Assembly: GCA_013285505.1 (NCBI GenBank)
Contig: CP053450.1
Span: 3,332,796 to 3,396,795, forward strand
Reading direction: 5' to 3'
Length of the DNA: 64,000 bases
From: Planctomycetota bacterium
GTDB lineage: Bacteria > Planctomycetota > Phycisphaerae > Phycisphaerales > UBA1924
Position numbers and translations under genes: made by a program. Under the pieces are notes generated by a model that saw nothing but the letters and a program-made list of their open reading frames with translations, ran no database searches and was not told the origin of the DNA. The number at the start of each line of letters is the position of its first letter. The first letter of the stretch is position 1. Positions 9,514 through 17,580 of this stretch are shown here, piece by piece.

Positions 9514-10387
9514 CTACCCGCCCGACGCCCGCTCGTCCGCCCCCCCGCCTCCGGTCCCGCCGCCAGTCCCACCCCTCGGATCAGCGTACCCAAGCTCCGA
9601 CATCAGCCCGCCAAACGTCTCCATCGCGCGGCCGACCTCCTCCTCGGTCAGCACCGCCCGGCCGCCCCCGCTCGTCCCCCGGTTCGTAAACCACACGCCC
9701 CGCGACGCCACGCCGGTCTTGTGGCGGCTCGCGGAAGAAACCCGGCCGCCGCTCGCTCACCTCGCGCCGCTCGATCTCCCGCATCCTCGCGAAGCTCGAG
9801 GCCTCCACGACCGACGCCAGCCCCGCATCGTCCATCTCCAGACCCAGAAATCCCCCCACCGACACCGCAGCCGCGTGCGGATCGGCCAGGATGTCCTCGT
9901 ACCGGAGCCGCAGCGTCCGGTACCGCTCCGCCGCCCGCTCCCACGAACGCACGTGCTCGGCCCACGACCCAAACCCCACCGCGATCCACGCGGGGTCGCC
10001 CCCCGCGCGCAGGTAGGCATCCACGTACTCACGCCGCGCCGCCTCCTGGTCCGCCTCGGCCGCCCGCTGCTGCCCAGGCCGCGTCAGGAGCCGGAAGTTC
10101 ATCCCCGAGGCCAGCACGTCCAGCGGGTTCCGGACCACCGAGATGATCCCCGCCGTGCGGCCCTGATACGGCTCGCCCTCGCGGTACACGTGATGGGTCT
10201 TGGTCACCTGCCGCGGCATCGCCACCCAGCGCCGCCGCTGCACCGGCGAGAGCGGCTCGTGCATGTCCGGCACGATCGCCTGCAGATGCTCGGTGCTGTC
10301 CAGCGGCCCGGCGAGCATGTTCGCGATCATGAACCGCACCCACGTGTTGCCCGACTTCGGGTACGAACTCAACCAGGTGATCGCCAT
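9514..10387 (-). CDS. Sulfotransferase (PAPS-dependent family), frameshifted near the end
   Basis: This is a member of the sulfotransferase superfamily, which moves sulfate from PAPS to a hydroxyl or amine. The 5'-phosphosulfate loop is WLSSYPKSGNTWVRFM near the N-terminus, and the 3'-phosphate site is VVRNPLDVLASGMNF. Then follow LRYEDILADPHAA and the late EEEVGRAMETFGGLMSELGY helix. Near 9730 one base seems extra; removing it joins RPGFFR to SRHKTGVASRGVWFTNRGTS, giving about 290 residues. The C-terminus is Gly-rich. It starts at ATG 10387, 143 bases before mqnC on the other strand. The acceptor is unknown. It is unrelated in layout to the TPR-sulfotransferases at 59-62 kb. Confidence 0.78.
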
Positions 10388-10530
10388 GCCTCTACCCTAT
10401 CGCGGTGCCCCTCCGGCGGCCCCGCCGGTCCGGAATCTGGACGCGGGCCGTCCCCAGCGGTATCATTCCAAGACTTTCAGCAACAATTGAAAGCACCCCG
10501 CACCACCGGGGCGAGCCTCTGGGAGATCCC

Positions 10531-11940
10531 GTGCACCACAGCCCCGAAGTCCACCCGACCCTCTCCGGACTCGACACAGGCCTCCTCAGCGCCGTCGTCG
10601 CCGGGCACGCACGGCTCACGCCCGCGCAGGGGCTCCAGATCTTCCGCGAGATGCCCACCCCCGAGCTCGGCCGCTGGGCCGACGCCCGCTGCCGCGCCAT
10701 CCACGGCGACACCTACCGCACCTACGTCATCGACCGCAACATCAACTACACCAACGTCTGCACCGCCAAGTGCACCTTCTGCGCCTTCCGGCGCGACGCG
10801 ACCGACCACGACGCCTACACGCTCGAGTACGAGCAGCTCCTTGAGAAGATCCAGCAGCTCGTCGACATCGGCGGCACGCAGATTCTCATGCAGGGCGGCA
10901 TGAACCCCAACCTCCCGCTCGACTGGTACCTCGAGCTGCTCGCGGCCATCAAGAGCCGCTTCCCGCAGGTGCACGTCCACGCCTTCAGCCCGCCGGAGAT
11001 GATCGAGTTCGTCAACTTCTTCGACCCTCCCGGCGACTCGCTGTACGCCAAGATCCGCTGGGTCCTCGCCAAGCTCCAGGCCGCGGGGATGGACTCACTC
11101 CCCGGCGGCGGCGGCGAGATCTTCGCCGGCCCCGTCCGCCGCAAGATCGGCCTGGGCAAGTGCGACCAGACCGCCTGGCTCACCACCATGTACGCCGCGC
11201 ACTCGCTCGGCATGTTCACCAGCGCCACGATGATGTTCGGGCACATCGAGGGCTACGCCGACCGCGTGCACCACATGGACATGGTCCGCCGCTGGCAGGA
11301 CCGGGCCCTGCACGCCAACACCTCCGAGGACCGCGAAGAGGGCTCGGTCCCCTTCGGCCACTACAAGGCATTCATCTCCTGGCCCTTCCAGCGGGACAAC
11401 ACCCCGCTCGGACGCGTCAAGGACTGGGGCGCGCAGCCGACCGACTCGGGCGAATTCCCCGGCGATGTCGTCGCCACGCTCAACGGCGACGGCGACCCCA
11501 AGGCCCACCCCGAGTTCGGCCGCCGCCTCCGCACCAGCGGCACCGTGGACTACCTCCGCACCCAGGCCCTCAGCCGCCTGTTCATCGACAACGTCTACTC
11601 CATCGGCGCAAGCTGGGTCACCATGGGCCCCCACGTCGGCCAGACCGCCCTCACTTACGGCGCCAACGACATGGGCAGCGTGATGATGGAAGAGAACGTC
11701 GTCTCGTCCGCCGGCACCACCTACTGCCTCGACGAGGCCGTCATATGCCGCCTCATCCGCGAGGCCGGCTACACCCCCGCCCAACGCAATAACGTCTACG
11801 ACCTGCTCCGCCTCCACACCGAACCGACGAGCCCCGATCTTGCTGTCTCCGATTGGTCCACCCACAGGCTCAAGCGGCTGCACGCCGAGAAAGAGCCGGC
11901 GACCGCCGAACTGTCGATCGAGGGTGCCGCTCCAGCCTGA
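10531..11940 (+). CDS. mqnC: Cyclic dehypoxanthinyl futalosine synthase MqnC
   Basis: MqnC is a radical SAM enzyme that cyclises dehypoxanthine futalosine in the futalosine route to menaquinone. The iron-sulfur ligands are CTAKCTFC at residues 77, 81 and 84, within the very typical TYVIDRNINYTNVCTAKC stretch. GGTQILMQGGMNPNLPLDWY and SLPGGGGEIF follow. The product has 469 residues, longer than the usual 360-380. The extra length lies in an insertion around residues 270-340 (from about RWQDRALHANTSEDREEGSV) and in a polar tail. I chose GTG 10531 because GGGAG stands before it and the conserved part begins soon after; the frame is open from 10405. No other mqn gene is in the window. Confidence 0.9.
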   Translation: MHHSPEVHPTLSGLDTGLLSAVVAGHARLTPAQGLQIFREMPTPELGRWADARCRAIHGDTYRTYVIDRNINYTNVCTAKCTFCAFRRDATDHDAYTLEYEQLLEKIQQLVDIGGTQILMQGGMNPNLPLDWYLELLAAIKSRFPQVHVHAFSPPEMIEFVNFFDPPGDSLYAKIRWVLAKLQAAGMDSLPGGGGEIFAGPVRRKIGLGKCDQTAWLTTMYAAHSLGMFTSATMMFGHIEGYADRVHHMDMVRRWQDRALHANTSEDREEGSVPFGHYKAFISWPFQRDNTPLGRVKDWGAQPTDSGEFPGDVVATLNGDGDPKAHPEFGRRLRTSGTVDYLRTQALSRLFIDNVYSIGASWVTMGPHVGQTALTYGANDMGSVMMEENVVSSAGTTYCLDEAVICRLIREAGYTPAQRNNVYDLLRLHTEPTSPDLAVSDWSTHRLKRLHAEKEPATAELSIEGAAPA

Positions 11941-12046
11941 GATCTCGCGGGACTCCACGCGGGTGCTCGATACTCCGAGCCCCCTCTGAGAGCGGGTTCT
12001 TTCAACCACTGGACGACGTGATCCGTCTCGGGTTTGTCGACAGCCT

Positions 12047-13177
12047 GTGAGCTCGCTCGCTACGCTGCTCGCTACAAGGAGCCCGGAACTGCCCCTCCGT
12101 CTCATCCAAACCACCCTGCCACTCGAGGCCGACATGACCCTGGCCGAGCTCAGCAGCTCGCTCGGGCCCGACCGCGTCTGGACCCACCCGCTCGACGGCG
12201 ACCGCCGCAGCGCCGCGATCCTCATCGACGCCGAGAAGGTCGAAGACCTCACCGACAAGCTCACCGCCAACTTCGGCTCCACCCCCGGCTTCCGGCTTGT
12301 CATCCTCGCCGTCGAAGCGACGCTCCCGCGCATCACCGACGAACCGAAGCCCGACTCCGAGGCCAGCACCGATCGCGACCAGAAGCCCCGGACCATCGGC
12401 GCCACCCGCATCAGCCGCGACGAACTCCTCGAGGACATCGACTCGTCCACCAAGGTCAACGCCGTCTATCTCGCCATGGTCGGCCTCTCCGCTCTCGTCG
12501 CCGCGATCGGCCTCATCCGCGATCAGGTCGCCGTCGTCATCGGCGCGATGGTCATCGCCCCGCTGCTCGGTCCCAACGTCGCGCTCTCCCTCTCGACCAT
12601 ACTCGGCGACACCAGCATGCTCCGCCGCGCCCTCAAGACCAACGCCATCGGCGTCGGCCTCGCGCTCGCCCTCGCCCTGGCCATGGGGCTCCTGCTCAAC
12701 CCCGACCCGACCACACCCGAGCTCGCGGCCCGATCCCACGTCGGCCTCTCCGACCTCGTCCTCGCCCTCGCCTCCGGTGCCGCGGGCACGCTCGCCTTCA
12801 CCTCCGGCGCCCCCTCCACGCTGGTCGGCGTCATGGTCGCCGTCGCCCTGATGCCGCCCACCATGGCCGTCGGCCTCCACGCCGGCGCTGGGCACCTGCG
12901 CGAAGCCGGCCAGGCCGCGACGCTGCTCCTGGCCAACATCATCTGCGTCAACCTCGCCGGCACACTCACGTTCGCGCTCATGGGTGTCCGCCCCCGCACC
13001 TGGTGGGAGGCCAACCGCGCCTCGCTCGCCACCAAACGCGCTGTCGCGCTCTGGCTCGTCCTGCTCCTCGGGCTGATTCTCCTGCTGGTCTTCAGCCCGT
13101 TCCACGAGGTGCCCATCGCCGACACACTCGCCGACCAGATCGAGCTGCCCGGCACCGATACAACCCCGGCGCCCTGA
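12047..13177 (+). CDS. DUF389 family membrane protein (TIGR00341-like)
   Basis: This is an inner-membrane protein of unknown function. The N-terminal third (residues 1-125) is soluble. From about residue 145 there are six or more hydrophobic segments, beginning with VYLAMVGLSALVAAIGLI, then QVAVVIGAMVIAPLLGPN, which is the family signature, and later VGVMVAVALMPPTMAVGL. The 376-residue length fits the family. The start is GTG 12047; no strong ribosome site is visible, and a later start near MTLAELSSSL would remove a conserved N-terminal strand. It follows mqnC by 106 bases on the same strand. Confidence 0.85.
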   Translation: MSSLATLLATRSPELPLRLIQTTLPLEADMTLAELSSSLGPDRVWTHPLDGDRRSAAILIDAEKVEDLTDKLTANFGSTPGFRLVILAVEATLPRITDEPKPDSEASTDRDQKPRTIGATRISRDELLEDIDSSTKVNAVYLAMVGLSALVAAIGLIRDQVAVVIGAMVIAPLLGPNVALSLSTILGDTSMLRRALKTNAIGVGLALALALAMGLLLNPDPTTPELAARSHVGLSDLVLALASGAAGTLAFTSGAPSTLVGVMVAVALMPPTMAVGLHAGAGHLREAGQAATLLLANIICVNLAGTLTFALMGVRPRTWWEANRASLATKRAVALWLVLLLGLILLLVFSPFHEVPIADTLADQIELPGTDTTPAP

Positions 13178-13221
13178 CGAGCCTAACTCCCGACTCGCCC
13201 GCTAACTCCCGGCTCGCCCGC

Positions 13222-13464
13222 TCACGCCTTCGGCGGCTTGCCCTTGCCCATGTTCCAGGCACCCACCAGACCGGTGAGGGCACCCAGCCCGAACACGATC
13301 GCCAGCAACAACGCCCGCGGCATCGTCACCGTCGCAAACAACAACCGCGTCTCCACGCTCGTCATGTTCTGCAGGATGAGCACCAACGCCAGGATCACCA
13401 TCCCCACCACGATCGCCAGCTTCACCTTCGGCTTCTTCGACACCTTCGCTGCTTCATTCGACAC
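13222..13464 (-). CDS. LapA-domain small membrane protein
   Basis: This 80-residue protein has a basic N-terminus (VSKKPKVK), one membrane helix LAIVVGMVILALVLILQN, a short SVETRLLFATVTMPRALLL linker and a second helix with GLGALTGLVG. That is the layout of the LapA (lipopolysaccharide assembly A) domain. It ends in a short basic tail. It is convergent with the DUF389 gene and 72 bases downstream of the MBL gene on the same strand. Function in this organism is unknown. Confidence 0.75.
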   Translation of the reverse strand: MSNEAAKVSKKPKVKLAIVVGMVILALVLILQNMTSVETRLLFATVTMPRALLLAIVFGLGALTGLVGAWNMGKGKPPKA

Positions 13465-13536
13465 GAGACACCCTCGGCTTTCTGCGCTCTTCTGCGGAGC
13501 GCCAGTCCGTCACACCGCATCCACCCCCACCAACGC

Positions 13537-14596
13537 TCACCCGCCCGACGCCACAACCTCGTCGTACACCGCACCGATCGCGCGGCTCCGGACCTGCTCA
13601 AACCCCAGACCGTCCATGAAGTCCCAGGTCATCGCCACCACGTCGTCCTTGGCCGTGCCCTTGGCGACTTCCTTCGACACGCTCTCCCAGATCTGATCCA
13701 GATACCGCCGCTGCGCCTCGAGCCCCGACCGGTCCGTCACCTCGCCGTGACCCGGCACCACCACGGTGTCGCCGTCGCACAGCTCGATGATCTTGCCGAC
13801 CACCTCACTCCACCCGCGGCACGTCACCCCACCAGTCTGGTCAAAGAACGGGTGCAACCCGTGGAAGCACGTATCCCCCGTGTGGATCACGTTCGCCTCC
13901 ACCACCCGCACGATCACATCGTTGTCCGTGTGCCCCGCCCCGAAATGGTGCGCCACGATCTCGACGCCGTCGATCGACAGCTCCTCGCGCTCGCCCGACA
14001 GCGTCACACCCGGCACCACATCGGCCGGGCCCCACGACCCCGACGCCTCGAGCGCCGCCTGCGCTTCCTCCAAGACCGCGTCGGCGCCGTCCCGCTCCAT
14101 GTCCACCTGCCGCGGCCCGCCCCGCGCCGACCCGACATACCGATCGACCTGCCCGCCGATCCGCTCCGCCGCCTTCTCGTGCGCCCATCAGCACCTCGAC
14201 ACGCCCCTTCAGCACCCCGTTGCCGCCCGTGTGGTCGGCGTGGTGGTGCGTGTTGAGCACGTGCGTCACCGGCCCTCCAAACGTCGAGGCTTCACGCTGC
14301 AGCGCCGCCGCGAACGCCGGGTACTTCGTGTCCACCATCAACGCCGCGTCCCGCCCGGACACCACCATCACGTTCCCGCCCGAGCTCAAATCGATCGCCG
14401 CGTGGACACCCTTGCCCACCTCAACCCGCGGGAAGTACGTCCCCGCCCCCAGCCGGCCCGATGCCGCCGCGCGGGCCAGCGCCGTCGGGCTCAGCGCGAC
14501 AGTCCCCGCCACGCACCCAGCCGTCGCCAGAAAGCCCCGCCGCGAAACCCGTGCTCCGCCCTCCGCCGCCCGAACCGATGCCGTGGACTGTGCCAT
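13537..14596 (-). CDS. Tat-exported MBL-fold metallo-hydrolase, frameshifted
   Basis: The protein starts at ATG 14596 behind AGGAGG. It has a twin-arginine signal (VSRRGFLATAGCVAGTVALS), so it is probably exported folded. The metallo-beta-lactamase motif THHHADHTGGN follows, then FGAGHTDNDVIV, NVIHTGDTCFHG and VVPGHGEVTD, so the two-metal site looks complete. The frame breaks at 14184-14186; one base fewer in that GGG joins VLKGRVEVLMA to HEKAAERIGGQ. The corrected product has about 352 residues. The family includes beta-lactamases, quinoprotein-relay hydrolases and others, so the substrate cannot be named. Confidence 0.8.
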
Positions 14597-14735
14597 TGTG
14601 CCGCCTCCTGTGCCAAATTCGCCCACTCCGGGGCTACCATCCCATCCGAAATTCAAGCCCCCGACTCTCCCCCACCAGATCACCAGCATACCCCGTCAGA
14701 CGCGGCCCCCCGCTCGACGCCCGGAGGAACGACCC

Positions 14736-15290
14736 ATGAAGGCCAATGACATGCGTGGCGGCAACGGCGTCAAGATCGACGGAAAGCTCTACGTCGTCGT
14801 CAAGACCGAGCACACCAAGCCCGGCAAGGGCCCCGCCTACATCCAGGCAAAGCTCAAGGACGCCATCACCGGCGCAAACATCGAACGCCGGTTCGGCTCG
14901 GCCGAGGACGTCGAGGACGTCACCTTCGACCGTCGCGAGATGGAGTACCTCTACTCCGACCCCTCCGGCGCCACCTTCATGGACACCGAGGACTACGACC
15001 AGAAGATCATCCCCGCCGAGGTCCTCGGCGACGCCCTGCTCTACCTCGTGCCCAACACCACCGCGCACGTCGTCTGCTACGAAGAAAACCCGATCATCAT
15101 CGAGCTGCCCGCCTCCGTCGAGGTCACCGTCAGCGACACCGCCCCCGGCATCAAGGGCGCCACCGCCACCAACCAGCTCAAAGAGGCCACCTGCGACACC
15201 GGGCTCAAGACCCGCGTGCCCCCCTTCATCGCCAACGGCGAGAAGATCCGCGTCTCCACCACCGACGGCTCCTACCTCTCCCGCGCCTGA
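14736..15290 (+). CDS. efp: Elongation factor P
   Basis: EF-P binds ribosomes stalled at proline runs and helps peptide-bond formation. The 184-residue product has three beta-barrel domains. The tip loop is HTKPGKGPAYIQ, with Lys31 at the place that is modified in many bacteria. The C-terminal domain has the usual TNQLKEATCDTGLKTRVPPF and GEKIRVSTTDGSY. It starts at ATG 14736 behind CCGGAGG. No epmA, epmB or earP homologue lies nearby, so the modification status is open. Confidence 0.96.
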   Translation: MKANDMRGGNGVKIDGKLYVVVKTEHTKPGKGPAYIQAKLKDAITGANIERRFGSAEDVEDVTFDRREMEYLYSDPSGATFMDTEDYDQKIIPAEVLGDALLYLVPNTTAHVVCYEENPIIIELPASVEVTVSDTAPGIKGATATNQLKEATCDTGLKTRVPPFIANGEKIRVSTTDGSYLSRA

Positions 15291-15357
15291 CCAGCCCGCC
15301 GATTCCACATCACGCCGCCAGCGGCCGGCTCCGGTGCCGCGGCGCTAGGCTGCTGGT

Positions 15358-16956
15358 ATGACCAGCGCTCGCAAAAACACCCGTCGCACGCTCATCGTCG
15401 CCGGCACGCTGCTGCTCGCTGTCGCCGTCGCCGCGTTCTTCGCCTACCGCACCTTCGGGCCCGGCACCGGCGGCCTCCAGAACGCTGCCAACAAGCTCGA
15501 AGACTGGATCGCCTCCCAGATCGTCGGCGTCGCCAACAGCTACCTCGTCCCCCAACTCGACTACGACGAGATCGACTACCAGGCACCGCGCACCGTCGAT
15601 CTCCGCGGCGTCACGCTCACCGCCCCCGACGGCACCGATGTCCTCGCGCTCGACGGCATGACCGTCACCCTCGCCGAGATGCCCCGCATCGGAGAGCCAA
15701 TCCGCATCAGCACCCTCACGCTCGACACCCCCACCATCCGCCTCATCCGCGAGACCAAGCCCGACGGCTCCACCGGCTTCCGCGGCCTCAGCCCCATCGC
15801 CAAGGCCTCGCCCGCCGACGACGACACCGTCAAACCCGAGTTCCGGCTCTCCAACATCCTCCGGCTCGAGAAAATCGAGATCGCCGACGGCTCCTTCTAC
15901 CTCGACACCGGCGACGACTCGCCCCCCATGACCATCACGGGGCTCACCACCACCATCAACAGCGCCCCCGAGTCAGACAAGCCCGGCTGGTACGAACTCG
16001 ACATCGACACCACCCTCGGCCCGCTCCTCAGCCTCACCCTCACCGGCGAACTCAACCTCGACACCTTCGTCACCCGCATCAGCGACATGGCCTTCAAGGG
16101 CCAGCTCGACCCGTCCAGCGCAACCGCCCTCCCCGCGGCCCTCCAGACCCTCATCGCCGAGCACAACGCCACCGGCGACATCGACCTCACCGCACTCGGA
16201 TACCTCCCCCTCACCGACCCGATGAGCGGCGACATCTCCTTCCAGACCACACTCACCGATTTCAACCTCGCCAACGCCGACTACCAGATCCCCATCGCCA
16301 GCCTCACCGCCAACGGCACGCTCGCCGAGGGACGCCTCTCCATCCCCGCCCTCTCCGCCGACCTGCTCCAAGGCACCCTCAACGCCAACCTCCAGGCCAC
16401 CCTCACCGACACCGCCATGCCCGCCTCCGCCGAGTGGAATCTCGAGCAGATCAACCTCAAGGACCTCCTCAGCGTCGGCAGCAGCGCCGAGGGCCGGCTC
16501 GCCGGCCTGCTCAACGCCAGCGGCTCGGTCTCCACCACCCTGGCCGACCCCAAAGCCGGACTCCAGGGCCAGGGCGAGGCCCACATCCGCGACGGCCGCG
16601 TCCTGATCCTCCCCGGCCTCACCCAGCTCGCCTCGCTCATGAACGTCGCCGTCCGCCAGGCGACCGAGCCCAAGCACAAGGCCGACGCGACCTTCACACT
16701 CTCCCCCGCCGGCGTCGAGATCACCTCCTCCGAGGTCACCACCGAGTTCCTCGCCGCCCGGGCCACCGGCACCATCGGCTTCGACCGCTCCCTCAACATC
16801 ACCGCCAACGCCGGCCCCATGGAGAAGCTCCAGTCCCTCCTGGGCGAGGTTGGCAACATCTTGGGCAACCTCACCGACCGCCTCGTCAAATACCGCATCC
16901 AGGGCACCACCTCCGAGCCCAAGGTCTCCGTGGCCCCCCTCGGCCTCGGCGGCTGA
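15358..16956 (+). CDS. AsmA-like envelope protein
   Basis: The protein has 532 residues. It has a single N-terminal membrane anchor (TLIVAGTLLLAVAVAAFFAY) and then a long beta-rich periplasmic region of repeating motifs such as GVTLTAPDGTDVLALDGMTV and LTANGTLAEGRLSIPALSAD. The final part, GEAHIRDGRVLILPGLTQLA and ATGTIGFDRSLNITANAGP, is characteristic of the AsmA C-terminal region. AsmA/TamB-family proteins are thought to bridge the envelope and move lipids. The frame is intact. It lies 67 bases after efp and 133 before rplS. A DUF3971-type relative would read similarly. Confidence 0.75.
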   Translation: MTSARKNTRRTLIVAGTLLLAVAVAAFFAYRTFGPGTGGLQNAANKLEDWIASQIVGVANSYLVPQLDYDEIDYQAPRTVDLRGVTLTAPDGTDVLALDGMTVTLAEMPRIGEPIRISTLTLDTPTIRLIRETKPDGSTGFRGLSPIAKASPADDDTVKPEFRLSNILRLEKIEIADGSFYLDTGDDSPPMTITGLTTTINSAPESDKPGWYELDIDTTLGPLLSLTLTGELNLDTFVTRISDMAFKGQLDPSSATALPAALQTLIAEHNATGDIDLTALGYLPLTDPMSGDISFQTTLTDFNLANADYQIPIASLTANGTLAEGRLSIPALSADLLQGTLNANLQATLTDTAMPASAEWNLEQINLKDLLSVGSSAEGRLAGLLNASGSVSTTLADPKAGLQGQGEAHIRDGRVLILPGLTQLASLMNVAVRQATEPKHKADATFTLSPAGVEITSSEVTTEFLAARATGTIGFDRSLNITANAGPMEKLQSLLGEVGNILGNLTDRLVKYRIQGTTSEPKVSVAPLGLGG

Positions 16957-17089
16957 ACGCCCGTCCCCGGACTAGAAGCCCCGCCCAGCCCCGCCTATCC
17001 TCCATGCCCGTCTCCGGAGACGGGGTATCCGAACACCAACCAACCGGCCGCCGCCCACGCGACGGCCAAACCACGAGCCGAGGCCGACC

Positions 17090-17479
17090 ATGGGCGCACA
17101 AGAGATCCTCGCCAGCTTCAACACCGAAGCCCTCAAGACCGACATCCCCCGCATGGACATCGGCGACACGATCAACGTGCACGCACGCATCGTCGAGGGC
17201 GAGAAAGAACGCATCCAGATCTTCCAGGGTGTGCTCATCAGCCGCAAGAGCAGCGGCATGCACGAGATGATCACCGTCCGACGCGTCACGGACAACCAGG
17301 GCGTCGAGCGCATGTGGCCCATCAACAGCCCCATGATCGCCAAGTTCGAGGTCGTCCGCCGTGCCGACGCACGACGCTCCAAGCTCTACTACCTCCGCGA
17401 CCGCGTCGGCAAGAGCCGCCGCCTCCGCGACCGCCGCCGCGGCATGAAGCACGTCGAGGGTCAGAAGACCGTCGGCTGA
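17090..17479 (+). CDS. rplS: 50S ribosomal protein L19
   Basis: L19 sits at the interface of the ribosomal subunits. The 129-residue product has the family landmarks DIGDTINVHARIVEGEKERI, FQGVLISRKSSGMHEMITVR, the VERMWPINSPMIAKFEVVRR core and the basic end SKLYYLRDRVGKSRRLRDR. It is slightly longer than E. coli L19 (115) because of extra N- and C-terminal residues. The usual partner trmD is not next to it. A terminator follows at 17528. Confidence 0.96.
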   Translation: MGAQEILASFNTEALKTDIPRMDIGDTINVHARIVEGEKERIQIFQGVLISRKSSGMHEMITVRRVTDNQGVERMWPINSPMIAKFEVVRRADARRSKLYYLRDRVGKSRRLRDRRRGMKHVEGQKTVG

Positions 17480-17527
17480 GCCCACCGCCACGCGGGGCAA
17501 ACCCGCCGATCAACCAATGCCCTCACC

Positions 17528-17560
17528 ACACCGCCGGCCAACAGCCGGCGGTGTTTCTTT
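17528..17560 (+). terminator. Rho-independent terminator after rplS
   Basis: A perfect 11-bp stem, ACACCGCCGGC with GCCGGCGGTGT around CAACA, continues into TTCTTT. It also lies at the 3' end of the convergent GGDEF gene. Confidence 0.85.
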
Positions 17561-17580
17561 GCCATCCCCGCAGCGTCAGA